Shown one piece after another: positions 55,683-63,510 of a DNA stretch of 64,000 nt. The notes under the pieces are model-generated. The model searched no databases. It had not been told where the DNA came from and saw only the letters and a list, made by a program, of their open reading frames with translations. Positions within the stretch are counted from its first letter, which is position 1, and every line of letters begins with the position of its first letter. The stretch is from Gelidibacter japonicus (GTDB lineage: Bacteria; Bacteroidota; Bacteroidia; Flavobacteriales; Flavobacteriaceae), in assembly GCF_010725055.1 (NCBI RefSeq), contig NZ_BJKB01000001.1, forward strand, positions 372,001-436,000. The letters are read 5' to 3'. The position numbers were made by a program, and so were the translations under genes.

Positions 55683-56009
55683 TTAGGAACGCTCCATTAT
55701 TTTAAAAACGAGATTGTGCAATTCGGCATTGACCGGAATCTGACAGGCCAATCGACTGTTTTCTGAGGTTCCTTCGACTTTGGAAAGCGTGTGTTTTTCA
55801 TCAGCATCCATGGTTTGGGAAAGATGACCTTCAAGAATCTGTATATGGCAAGTTCCGCACCAGGCCCTCCCTTTACAATCGCCCCAATCTTCAATATATT
55901 TATCAAAAAGGAGCTCCATTAAGCTGTGATACTCGTTCGTCTTGAATTGTGCTTTGCACTCTTCATCAAACTCATTAATATAGGTAAGGACATAGGTATC
56001 AGATGCCAT
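55683..56009 (-). CDS. 2Fe-2S ferredoxin (adrenodoxin type)
   Basis: 108 residues, cytoplasmic. Cluster ligands Cys45, Cys51, Cys54 and Cys89 are spaced C-x5-C-x2-C-x34-C (GDCKGRAWCGTCHIQ ... LACQI), the pattern of adrenodoxin/Fdx-like proteins. It would carry single electrons to a partner such as a P450 or a radical-type enzyme; none is encoded nearby. The next gene in transcription order lies 115 bases further on the same strand. Confidence 0.88.
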   Translation of the reverse strand: MASDTYVLTYINEFDEECKAQFKTNEYHSLMELLFDKYIEDWGDCKGRAWCGTCHIQILEGHLSQTMDADEKHTLSKVEGTSENSRLACQIPVNAELHNLVFKIMERS

Positions 56010-56124
56010 AAGGTCTAATTATTTAATCTATAAGTTTTTTAGTACAAAAAGAAGACCGTGATCGCACCTGAGATGAATTCTCATTACCTACAAATTGACA
56101 CCGCAAACCGATCCTAGTGATCCA

Positions 56125-56421
56125 CTATTCTGCTATTGGATTGTTATTCGTCTCCGAATAGCGAATGCAGGTGGGACAATCTTTGACTTCACTCTGCTTT
56201 AGTCGAATGCCGTCAATATACTTCTTCACAAATTTTTGGATCCGCATATAACTGCCCTTATGGTTGTTGACGTCTATCTGTTTGTCCTTGAATACCTCCC
56301 GAATCTTGGTATCGTATTGCTGATAGCCCCAACAAACCGGGCAGGTTCCCTGTGGCGTCTTGCCCGCGGTTTCACTTTCCGGCTTTCGTAAAAACTCTAC
56401 TATGTTTTCAATTAAATTCAT
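56125..56421 (-). CDS. Small cysteine-rich protein of unknown function
   Basis: 98 residues. Two cysteine pairs, CPVCWGYQQYD (about 27-37) and CPTC (about 82-85), could bind one metal ion; WGYQQYD next to the first pair looks like a conserved signature. No signal peptide or membrane segment. I do not recognise a named function. It lies between a ferredoxin and a double AhpD-like gene, so a redox or metal-binding role would fit, but that is inference. Confidence 0.65.
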   Translation of the reverse strand: MNLIENIVEFLRKPESETAGKTPQGTCPVCWGYQQYDTKIREVFKDKQIDVNNHKGSYMRIQKFVKKYIDGIRLKQSEVKDCPTCIRYSETNNNPIAE

Positions 56422-56571
56422 TGCATTATGTTTTAGTATTACTTTTTCTCCATCTCTTTGTCTTGGCTCAGCGTTTCAATATTGAAACTGAAGCCATTTC
56501 AAACAAAAGCCTAATGCTATAGATGCTTCAGAAAACGGATGACATAGTCACAATGAACTTTAAAAAGGTCT

Positions 56572-57216
56572 CTACTGGTCCATTTTCACCATTTCTTCCA
56601 TCGCAATCGAGCCATGGGCATAGGCAGCACCTGCTCGCATTTCAGAAGCAACCCAGATAGCTTCCATCATTTGTTCATTACTAGCACCCTTCATTTTTGC
56701 GGTTTTTGTATGTCCCTTAATACAATTTGTACATTGGGTGACATGTGCCACACCCAAGGCAATAAGCTGTTTTGTTTTTTCATCAAGTGCGCCTGCACTA
56801 AACACGGCATTGCTAAAAGGTCGCCACGCCTCCACCTGTTTTGGGGCCAAATCGGCTTTTTTTCGCGCCATTTCTGGAGTTGATGTAGGATATAAACGTT
56901 CTTCCGTATTTCCTTCCATAGCATCTACGGCAATAGACGCATGGGTATAGGCACCACTCGCCCTGCCTGCAGCAGCCACCCATATAGCTTCCATAATCTC
57001 TTCCTTGCTGGCACCCTTACGCATGGCCTGTGTGGTGTGGGCTTTAATACAATACGGACATTGGGTGACGTGTGCCACCGCAACCGCTATCAACTGTTTT
57101 GTTTTTTCATCCAAAGCACCTGCCTCAAAAACCGTTCTGCTAAAATTTCGCCACGCTTCTATTTGTTTGGGTGCTAAATCTGCTTTTTTACGGGCTAACT
57201 CTTTTGCATTGATCAT
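56572..57216 (-). CDS. Tandem AhpD-like (carboxymuconolactone decarboxylase) domains in one chain
   Basis: 214 residues made of two homologous halves (about 1-108 and 116-214). Each repeats KKADLAPKQ-E-AWR-FS, GALDEKTKQLIA, and a CxxC-x3-H motif: CPYCIKAH (Cys53, Cys56, His60) and CTNCIKGH (Cys162, Cys165, His169). The internal duplication is also plain at the DNA level. AhpD-type proteins work as trimers of paired domains, so the fusion builds the pair in one chain. Near an OsmC gene and another AhpD-like gene, a role in peroxide detoxification is likely. Confidence 0.88.
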   Translation of the reverse strand: MINAKELARKKADLAPKQIEAWRNFSRTVFEAGALDEKTKQLIAVAVAHVTQCPYCIKAHTTQAMRKGASKEEIMEAIWVAAAGRASGAYTHASIAVDAMEGNTEERLYPTSTPEMARKKADLAPKQVEAWRPFSNAVFSAGALDEKTKQLIALGVAHVTQCTNCIKGHTKTAKMKGASNEQMMEAIWVASEMRAGAAYAHGSIAMEEMVKMDQ

Positions 57217-57240
57217 ATCCTAATGTTTAATTGTTGTTAA

Positions 57241-57657
57241 TTATTGAAGTGTTGCATCCATAGTGATCTTTAAACTCAAGGCTTTGCTCACTGGACAATT
57301 GTCTTTGGCAGCGTTGGCACATTCCATAAATTTATCCTGATTGATATTCGGGATTTTGGCTTTGAGTGTCAAATGAGATCCTGTAAGTTCCAATTTATCA
57401 GCATCCATGGTCACCTCTGAGGACACTTCAAGTGCGTCTGGCGTATAGCCTTCTTTTCCCAAAATAAGACTTAAAGCCATCGCAAAGCATCCAGCATGAG
57501 CGGCTGCAAGTAATTCGTCTGGATTGGTACTCTTGCCTTCGCCAAAACGGGAATTGAAACAATATTGTGCCTTGTCCAAAACCTTGCTTTGTGTTGTTAA
57601 TTTTCCTTCTCCTTCTTTTAATGAGCCGTTCCATACGGCATTAGCTGTCCGTTTCAT
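57241..57657 (-). CDS. osmC: OsmC-family organic hydroperoxide reductase
   Basis: 138 residues. OsmC features are the paired catalytic cysteines Cys57 (AHAGCFAMALS) and Cys121 (DNCPVSKALS), with Arg37 (FNSRFGEG) and Glu48 (NPDELLAAAHA) activating them. These dimeric enzymes reduce organic hydroperoxides and resemble Ohr. It starts only 24 bases upstream of the AhpD-like double-domain gene, so both are likely one transcript. Five ttcttgg heptamers lie just upstream of its start. Confidence 0.92.
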   Translation of the reverse strand: MKRTANAVWNGSLKEGEGKLTTQSKVLDKAQYCFNSRFGEGKSTNPDELLAAAHAGCFAMALSLILGKEGYTPDALEVSSEVTMDADKLELTGSHLTLKAKIPNINQDKFMECANAAKDNCPVSKALSLKITMDATLQ

Positions 57658-57683
57658 AATAGTCTATTGTTTTTTATAATTTT

Positions 57684-57718
57684 TTCTTGGTTCTTGGTTC
57701 TTGGTTCTTGGTTCTTGG
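57684..57718. repeat. Five perfect ttcttgg heptamers in front of osmC
   Basis: Five head-to-tail copies without a mismatch, followed by degenerate units (gtcttgattctc). It occupies the space between the cupin stop and osmC, starting 27 bases upstream of the osmC ATG. Copy number changes here would move the promoter or leader spacing in 7-base steps. Confidence 0.85.
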
Positions 57719-57753
57719 GTCTTGATTCTCAGTTCTATATTCTTCCTAGTGCA

Positions 57754-58098
57754 TCAAGATCCCTTCACAACATCTTCCACACGTTTGGCGCTATCACCTT
57801 TGTTTAAACTCAATCGGACGATACTATCCTTAACCGCCGTAAGGTCATGAGGTACGCCACCGCTTAGTGAAATTAAATCACCTCTATTTAAGGTATGAAC
57901 TTCTCCGTTGACTCCAAAATCAATACAGCCCTCAAAAATTTCCACCACAATGGCAAAAGGCGTTTTGTGCTCTTTCATCACCTGATCTTTCTTAAAAGCA
58001 ATCCGAATTTCCTTGCCGTTTTCTGTGTCCAACAACACTTGAATGGTTGGTCGCGTTTCGTGGTATTGAATGTTGTTTATTAATGATGCTGTTTTCAT
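57754..58098 (-). CDS. Small cupin-domain protein
   Basis: 114 residues, a single cupin barrel: FAIVVEIFEGCIDFGVNGEVHTLNRGDLISLSGGVPHDLTAVKDS gives the two cupin motifs, with one clear His (VPH) but few of the usual metal-binding residues in motif 1. Cytoplasmic. Function unknown; many such proteins bind small molecules or metals. It is flanked by heptamer arrays on both sides and lies in the same orientation as osmC. Confidence 0.8.
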   Translation of the reverse strand: MKTASLINNIQYHETRPTIQVLLDTENGKEIRIAFKKDQVMKEHKTPFAIVVEIFEGCIDFGVNGEVHTLNRGDLISLSGGVPHDLTAVKDSIVRLSLNKGDSAKRVEDVVKGS

Positions 58099-58133
58099 AT
58101 AAGGTTTATTGTTTTTAGTTTTTAGTTTCTTAT

Positions 58134-58191
58134 TTTCTTGTTTCTTGTTTCTTGTTTCTTGTTTCTTAATACTTGATACTTGATACTTGAT
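58134..58191. repeat. Heptamer arrays (tttcttg, then acttgat)
   Basis: Four exact tttcttg units and one variant (58134-58168), then three exact acttgat units (58171-58191), all in register of seven bases. They lie 35-90 bases upstream of the cupin start. Same type as at 20228 and 57684. Confidence 0.85.
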
Positions 58192-58243
58192 CCTATCAGT
58201 CCCGACTTTTTGGGCATCCTAATTCCTTTCTTGAGCAATTATA

Positions 58244-58546
58244 TTATTTCTTCAGAAACTCGATCTCAGAATCCAACGCCATAATTGCAATGGCCTTAAA
58301 GTTGGTTTTAACTTCTAAGCTATGATCTATAAGTGCTGGTATGATAAAAGATACGCCTTTTCCCAAAACATGATCTTTGTTGGGCATTTTTAGCACAGCC
58401 AGTCCTTCTTGAACCACAATGACCGTTTCACTGGTGGCATGGTGTAGCGGCATGATCATTCCACCCAAAGCAGAGACCTGTAATGTCTTTAACTTTTTTC
58501 CTGTATGCAACAGGTTCAATTCTGGTTTACTTAATGTTTCCATCAT
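58244..58546 (-). CDS. Small cupin-domain protein
   Basis: About 100 residues from the ATG at 58546 (the frame can start with TTG at 58600; a second ATG follows at 58543). Cupin motif 1 is GGMIMPLHHATSETVIVVQEGLAVLKM with two histidines and a Glu, motif 2 is GVSFIIPALIDHSLEVKTNFKAI with a His. So a metal-binding site is more complete than in the neighbouring cupin. No signal peptide. Role unknown; perhaps redox or quercetinase-like chemistry. Confidence 0.78.
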   Translation of the reverse strand: MMETLSKPELNLLHTGKKLKTLQVSALGGMIMPLHHATSETVIVVQEGLAVLKMPNKDHVLGKGVSFIIPALIDHSLEVKTNFKAIAIMALDSEIEFLKK

Positions 58547-58911
58547 CCTGGATTTATATGATTTGTGGATTTTGATTGCCACATCATCACTTGAAAGCAA
58601 TTTCGAAAAAGCAATCTTTTTTCTTCCAAAATCACAACGTAAAGTTACACCAAATTTTAATTAGGACAAAATTATCCGAATTAAAGTTTTCTTAAAGCTA
58701 ATATAGATTTTCGACATCAAAATAACTTAGAAACAAGTTAAGGCTTTATGGCATTAAATCAAAAGTTTCGACCTTGTCTGAAGCCATATCTCAATTCTAA
58801 ATAAACTATTGCGGCCATTTTAAGAGTGCATCATTTAGCTTCTGCTGCTTTGTTTTCATGGGGATCTTCAATAATTCTTATGTCATCAAGGTTTAAAATG
58901 ACGTTCCATAC
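58547..58911. other. Intergenic region between cupin and oxidase genes
   Basis: A/T-rich, no supported gene and no clear repeat. It lies between the last gene of the oxidase operon (stop at 58912) and the cupin start. A promoter for the cupin is expected here, but none can be fixed by eye. Confidence 0.4.
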
Positions 58912-59334
58912 CTAAAAGAACGATTTATAAAGTTCGGAATCCCAGTACATAATCAGATAGTACAAACCAAAAGCAAAAACGATGATCAAAAGTGCCCATA
59001 CCCATGCCGGAATTGCTTTAGGCGTTTCGGAACCACGAATGATAAAAAACTCGGAGGTCTCACTTCCGTAAGCATTTATGGTAATAGGCACCTGTGCGTC
59101 CACAATCTCATTTTCCTTTAGGCCCACAACTGAAATCTCAGGTCCGTTACGCACTACAAAAGGGATTTCACGGATCCCTTCCACATTATTTGAAGATTTT
59201 GCGACAATTTTTAACCTATGTTTTCCATCGGGTATTTTGGTCGTATCCACTACGATTTTAACCGGTGGCGCAAATGATGCGAACGGTTTTGGATCGTCGT
59301 CCAAAAAAACGGTGATGTTCCTGTTATCTTCCAT
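58912..59334 (-). CDS. Oxidase-operon membrane protein, unknown function
   Basis: About 140 residues from the ATG at 59334, which lies 4 bases past the previous stop (a TTG at 59361 is the alternative). A hydrophilic beta-rich N-terminal part (about 1-105) contains PDGKHRLKIVAKSSNNVEG and repeated short strands; then one membrane helix (IPAWVWALLIIVFAFGLYYLIMYW) close to the C terminus. It has no heme or copper motif. Its tight coupling to the cbb3-like genes suggests an assembly or stability role, like FixH/CcoQ small proteins, but sequence similarity to those is not evident. Confidence 0.7.
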   Translation of the reverse strand: MEDNRNITVFLDDDPKPFASFAPPVKIVVDTTKIPDGKHRLKIVAKSSNNVEGIREIPFVVRNGPEISVVGLKENEIVDAQVPITINAYGSETSEFFIIRGSETPKAIPAWVWALLIIVFAFGLYYLIMYWDSELYKSFF

Positions 59335-59338
59335 AGTC

Positions 59339-59608
59339 TTAAAATCCTTCGTTTCTAACAATATTCTTTATATGATCAGGATCATCCTCTTTGGGGTTGA
59401 TCAAAAATTTAATGCTGTAGAAGAGCGTAAACGCCACAATAATTACAGCACCCCAAATAATATAATAATCCCAGTCTCCCGATGGTCCAGTGCCATGGGT
59501 AATATTTTCAAATCCCTTGGGTTGATTTTCCTTGCAAAGATCGCAAGCATAAGTAATAGATTGTCCCAAGAAAAATAGCCAAGTAAATAATAAAAATTTC
59601 GTTTTCAT
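59339..59608 (-). CDS. Small single-helix membrane protein in the cbb3-like operon
   Basis: 89 residues: a signal-like first helix (FLLFTWLFFLGQSITYA), a CDLCKENQPKG motif just after it and a second helix (IIWGAVIIVAFTLFYSIKFLI), ending in a charged tail (NPKEDDPDHIKN). The CxxC may bind heme, copper or form a disulphide. Its size and place right after the cytochrome subunit recall CcoQ-type small subunits, but CcoQ has no such cysteines. Start is three bases past the previous stop: translational coupling is likely. Confidence 0.7.
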   Translation of the reverse strand: MKTKFLLFTWLFFLGQSITYACDLCKENQPKGFENITHGTGPSGDWDYYIIWGAVIIVAFTLFYSIKFLINPKEDDPDHIKNIVRNEGF

Positions 59609-59611
59609 CGT

Positions 59612-60619
59612 CTATTTATTTAGTTCCATTTCTACATATTGTCGGACTTTTGCCACATCATCTTCGGTGACCGGTGCCGAATCGTTACCCCAACTACTTC
59701 GTTCATGAGTAAGAATGGCAGCAATTTCAGCATCCGAAAGTTGGTCGCCAAAGGGCGGCATGACTCCATAGTCCGTACGGGCATTATACCCTTGCATAAC
59801 AATTTTAATGAGTGTTTCGGTGTTTTCATCATTCACAATCGCACTTCCAACCAACGACGGGAAAGCTCCAGCGATGCCCTGTCCTGTATCTTGATGGCAG
59901 GCCGCGCAGACTTGAGAATAGAGTTTGGCACCGTCCAAGGATTGGTTTCCGCCTTCTGCCCTTTCCGCTTGAATTTTTTTCAATGCAGGAATAAAGTCAT
60001 CTATATCCCCACTTGGCATTTCGGTTTGTTTCAGATATTTTAAATAATCAACCAAGCGCAAGGCATCATAAGATGCTATTATTTTCTTACCTGGCTTATT
60101 AAAAAACTCCTTCGGAACGGCGACCACCTTAGCATCTTTTGACATAAATGCACTATCAACTTCCCTAAACAACCACGGATAGGAGGGCATTACAGATGCC
60201 GGGACCACGGCTCTTGGATTGTACAGATGTAGCAAATGCCAATCTTCGCTGGGCTGACGTTTCCCAATATTGGTCAGATCGGGTCCCGTACGCTCACTTC
60301 CTAAAATTGAAGGCGATTGCCTCCAAAAATCCATGCGTTTTTTACTATAAAAATAATCAGATGGGATTGACGGCCTATTGCCCCATACATTATCCATTTC
60401 AATATTACGCACTTGCTGAGTGTGGCAGGCCATACAGTTTTCGGCAACATAGATATTAAGCCCTTCTCGTTCGTGGGCTGTCAAAGGTTGTTCATCCGGA
60501 ATAGGTTGGGTTTCCTGCATCTGAAACGCGGGTAGGATAGCGATAAGAATACTCAAGGCAATAAACACACCTCCTGCCGTAAGCACTAAGTTTTTATGTT
60601 CTTTATGAAAATTAAGCAT
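59612..60619 (-). CDS. ccoO: cbb3-like oxidase cytochrome subunit, CcoO-CcoP fusion
   Basis: 335 residues. One N-terminal anchor helix (about 10-30), then a mono-heme domain with CMACH (Cys62, Cys65, His66) and the CcoO block WGNRPSIPSDYFYSKK ... ERTGPDLTNIG ... NPRAVVPASVMPSYPWLF, followed by a second heme domain with CAACH (Cys238, Cys241, His242) and GVMPPFGDQLSDAEIAAI as its Met-ligand region. Standard CcoO has one heme and CcoP two; here one chain has one CcoO-like and one CcoP-like heme domain. It hands electrons to the catalytic subunit encoded 13 bases upstream. Confidence 0.92.
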   Translation of the reverse strand: MLNFHKEHKNLVLTAGGVFIALSILIAILPAFQMQETQPIPDEQPLTAHEREGLNIYVAENCMACHTQQVRNIEMDNVWGNRPSIPSDYFYSKKRMDFWRQSPSILGSERTGPDLTNIGKRQPSEDWHLLHLYNPRAVVPASVMPSYPWLFREVDSAFMSKDAKVVAVPKEFFNKPGKKIIASYDALRLVDYLKYLKQTEMPSGDIDDFIPALKKIQAERAEGGNQSLDGAKLYSQVCAACHQDTGQGIAGAFPSLVGSAIVNDENTETLIKIVMQGYNARTDYGVMPPFGDQLSDAEIAAILTHERSSWGNDSAPVTEDDVAKVRQYVEMELNK

Positions 60620-60632
60620 GTGATACGTATTA

Positions 60633-62432
60633 TTAAACAGTTATTTCTTCTACTTTTTGTGTTGCCGACGGCTTCTTAGCATAACCTTTTACCATATAAT
60701 AAAAGTTATAGGCAAATACTAAGTGAGACACGAACATGAGCGAACCTCCAACGGCACGCCAAACCCAATATGGTTTCATCAAGATGACCGACTCGATAAA
60801 TGGTTCGCCATCTATCCAACTTAATCCTTTGTAGGTGCCTCCTGCCATGAGCGACATCATATAGGCAAAAAGACCGATAAATGCGAGCCAAAAATGGGCT
60901 CCAACAAACACCTGTGAAGGCTCCCTTCCCGTCAGTTTTGGTAAAATGGCATAAATGGAAGCCCACATGAAGAAGGCAATAATGCCATACATGGTCATGT
61001 GAGAGTGGGCCACGTTAAAATCAGTAAAGTGCCAAACAAAATTTGTAAAACGAAACGCCTGGACACTTCCCTGCATAGAACCCACGAAATAAAATATGGT
61101 ACCTACCAAAAAGAAGGGCAACACATAACTTTTGGAGATATGGCTCCAACTTCCTTTCATGGTCATTAAAAAGTTAGTGGTCCCAGCCACAACGGGTATT
61201 ACCATTCCGGCACTAAACACGATGGCAATGGTTTGCAACCACCAAGGCAAAGGACTGAACACAAAGTGATGGGTCCCGATCATGGTATAGAAAAGCATTT
61301 GAGTCCAAAATGCCAAAACGCCCAATGAATAGGAGTAAATGGGTTTGTTCAACGCCGATGGTAAGTAATAATAGACCAAGCCCAAAGTAAAGGTCATAAA
61401 CCACATGCCAACACCCTGGTGCATATAATAGCCTTGGATGACAGTTTCGCCCAACCCATCTTGGTAAAACGGCAAATACCCAATGATGGTCAATACAATG
61501 GTCCAGATAAGGGAGGCCAGTATAAACCAATTGGAAATATATATTTCGGAAATCTTACGGGTAGCAACCGTTTTATAAAAATTATAAAACGTAATCACCA
61601 GGCCAATGGCAAACAGCAACATCACCGGCCAGATATATTCTCTATATTCACCACCTCCATTATTGATGCCAGCCATCAAACATAAGCTGCCCAATAGTAC
61701 TGTTGCATTGATCAACCGCCAGGCATACCACGCCCAATTATAATTGTATATGTTATTGTTTGAGGTACGGGCAATCACAAAATAGCCAAGCCCAATCATC
61801 GCTAAGGATGACCATCCCCAAAACACCATATTGGTGTGCACTGGCCGTAATCGCCCAAAACTGAGCCAAGACTGATAGTCCATTTCGGGCCAAAGAAATT
61901 TCATTCCCAAATACTGCCCAATCAAGGTACCCAGCACCAACCAAAAAGCAGCTGCACCGATATAATAAATGACTATTTTCTTTAATTCCTGAGGGGTTTC
62001 AAGACTAAGTGATGTCTTTTTCTTTTCATCAAAAAAAGCATTGTTTGGATCCTTTTCAACTCGCTGAATCAAACCCTTTTCATCAATGGCTGCATGGCCA
62101 CCAGACAGTTCGTCCCCTTTGAGTTTATACTTTAAGGCTGCTTTCCGTTTCTCTAAAATGGCATCGATATCTGCCCCATCCATCGCCACCAGTTCATCAT
62201 CAAAAGCCATTCGGTTTTTATCGAGTTGCCGACGTTTCATCGTATCGATATACCCATTTAATTTCACGAATAATATGATGATCGCAACAATCATCACAAT
62301 GGCTATTAAGATGAAGGTCCCAATAATTCCGGGACTGGAAAGCCAATTGTCTGTTGTGATTTTCTCCTGGGCACTCAACAAATTTGGGAGGGCCATTAAA
62401 AACAACAAGATTATTATCTTACAATTTTTCAT
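60633..62432 (-). CDS. ccoN: cbb3-type cytochrome c oxidase catalytic subunit I, N-terminally extended
   Basis: 599 residues. The first about 150 residues are an unusual extension: a signal-like start (LLFLMALPNLLSAQ), a helix (FILIAIVMIVAIIILFV) and a charged, coiled-coil-like segment. The oxidase core then shows His199 in GRLRPVHTNMVFWGW (heme b), HQGVGMWFMTF (CuB His), IGTHHFVFSPLPWW (CuB pair) with a Tyr six residues before, and NVAHSHMTMYG (heme ligands). The Tyr argues for oxygen rather than NO reduction. It is first in a four-gene operon for high-affinity respiration. The extension could be a built-in CcoS/CcoH-like part (inference). Confidence 0.92.
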   Translation of the reverse strand: MKNCKIIILLFLMALPNLLSAQEKITTDNWLSSPGIIGTFILIAIVMIVAIIILFVKLNGYIDTMKRRQLDKNRMAFDDELVAMDGADIDAILEKRKAALKYKLKGDELSGGHAAIDEKGLIQRVEKDPNNAFFDEKKKTSLSLETPQELKKIVIYYIGAAAFWLVLGTLIGQYLGMKFLWPEMDYQSWLSFGRLRPVHTNMVFWGWSSLAMIGLGYFVIARTSNNNIYNYNWAWYAWRLINATVLLGSLCLMAGINNGGGEYREYIWPVMLLFAIGLVITFYNFYKTVATRKISEIYISNWFILASLIWTIVLTIIGYLPFYQDGLGETVIQGYYMHQGVGMWFMTFTLGLVYYYLPSALNKPIYSYSLGVLAFWTQMLFYTMIGTHHFVFSPLPWWLQTIAIVFSAGMVIPVVAGTTNFLMTMKGSWSHISKSYVLPFFLVGTIFYFVGSMQGSVQAFRFTNFVWHFTDFNVAHSHMTMYGIIAFFMWASIYAILPKLTGREPSQVFVGAHFWLAFIGLFAYMMSLMAGGTYKGLSWIDGEPFIESVILMKPYWVWRAVGGSLMFVSHLVFAYNFYYMVKGYAKKPSATQKVEEITV

Positions 62433-63110
62433 AAAGTTTTATTTAGTGCTTTTTATCATTAAATAGTTGAGCCTTTAAAAATGTCCACTTAAAAATATTA
62501 ACATCCCAAAACAAGAATTGCCAATCAAACGGCACGATCATCTTTAATGCACGTGGGCCCAACCTTCGGTACACGAAACCAACACCTAACCGCCAAGGCT
62601 ATTGATGGACCAAATCTTCCTGAAAACACACGAAGCCGCGGCCACACGCATGCGCATGAAGAGAAATCAACATTAATAAGTATTGTATTTTACCTTCTAT
62701 CAGGCTTTCCTTGCCTTTGGAGAAGATATATTTAAGAGACTGCTCGCCATCTTAAACATGAAGTTCATTTATGCAGAATAACCATAAAAGATGACATGGC
62801 TATTTGCAATTTTTGCAGATTTAAATGCCACCCTGAAATGCGAATACTAACATTTCAAGTCACCAAGAGGTAAGTCGACAAATATATCTACAAATTTTAT
62901 GCAAAGATACATGTGGAATTTATATCAGACAAATATATCCGAGATTAAATAAAAATAATTTTTTCTCACAGAAATCTGCCAACGGGCATTCATATCGTAA
63001 CAGACTAATTTTAAGTATGAGGATTCAGAAACAGAATATTTTTCAACGGTTATCAATCATTATGATAGAATTGAAAGGCATAAAAACTGACCTGGCTGTA
63101 GGGATTAGAA
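62433..63110. other. Long intergenic region before the oxidase operon
   Basis: No supported gene in about 680 bases. It begins with the leader and promoter of the ccoN operon. Short frames on both strands have no recognisable homology. The right part (62880-63060) is A/T rich. I see no clear FNR-like box (TTGAT-N4-ATCAA). Confidence 0.45.
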
Positions 63111-63240
63111 ACAAAAAAAAGCCCCCCTTATAAAGAGAAGCTTCGATTTCTGTACAGGTGGGATCCCGATAGCAATCAGGACGAACTCCCACACCTCGCG
63201 GCATCACGCCCAAAAGCGTGACGTGTCTACCAATTCCATC
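63111..63240 (-). pseudogene. Damaged tandem copy of tRNA-Leu with its terminator
   Basis: Bases 63153-63240 repeat the intact tRNA-Leu next door (acaggtggg, cgaactcccacacctcgcggca, gtgtctaccaattcca), and the flanking terminator-like stretch (aagccccccttataaagagaagctt, 63119-63143) is duplicated as well. The copy lacks the first acceptor bases, its anticodon arm is rewritten to tcacgc / gcgtga with a loop of six bases, and its T loop is replaced by a 19-base element atcccgatagcaatcagga (63163-63181) that matches the dispersed tcccgatagctatcggga repeat with two changes. It cannot be a working tRNA-Leu. Confidence 0.75.
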
Positions 63241-63247
63241 ATAAAGC

Positions 63248-63275
63248 AAAAAAGCCCCTCTAAAAAGAGAAGCTT
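63248..63275 (-). terminator. Rho-independent terminator after tRNA-Leu
   Basis: In minus-strand sense AAGCTTCTCT pairs with AGAGGGGCTT (two G-U pairs, loop of four) and runs into six Ts. It begins ten bases after the tRNA 3' end. Confidence 0.75.
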
Positions 63276-63284
63276 TGATTTCTG

Positions 63285-63366
63285 TACAGGTGGGGAGACT
63301 CGAACTCCCACACCTCGCGGCACTAGATCCTAAGTCTAGCGTGTCTACCAATTCCACCACACCTGC
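63285..63366 (-). tRNA. tRNA-Leu (anticodon UAG)
   Basis: 82 bases in minus-strand sense. Acceptor GCAGGTG pairs with CACCTGT (last pair G-U), discriminator A; D arm GGAATTGGTAGACACG; anticodon stem CTAGA / TCTAG around loop CTTAGGA with anticodon TAG; an extra arm TGCCGCGAGGTGT typical of class II tRNAs; T arm GGGAG-TTCGAGT-CTCCC. The CCA end is not encoded, as usual in this phylum. It is followed by its own terminator and by a broken copy. Confidence 0.92.
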
Positions 63367-63510
63367 ATAGGTTATTATCGGGTTGCAAATATAAACATTC
63401 CATTGAATATACAAATAACTTTATTAAAGAAAAATTCACTTCATTTTTTGTACTTTTGATTCACTTAGAAATCAACTTCCAAAACATTGGAAATAATTAA
63501 ATAGTATAAC

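Noticed and set aside
59078-59578. 166-codon plus-strand frame
   Set aside because: Antisense to two tightly spaced oxidase-operon genes whose signal and membrane segments make sense.
60633-62432. Nitric oxide reductase instead of oxidase
   Set aside because: The Tyr six residues before the CuB His pair and the CcoO-type partner favour a C-family oxygen reductase.
63043-63414. 123-codon minus-strand frame
   Set aside because: It runs across the tRNA-Leu and its broken copy; the peptide repeats because the tRNA is duplicated.
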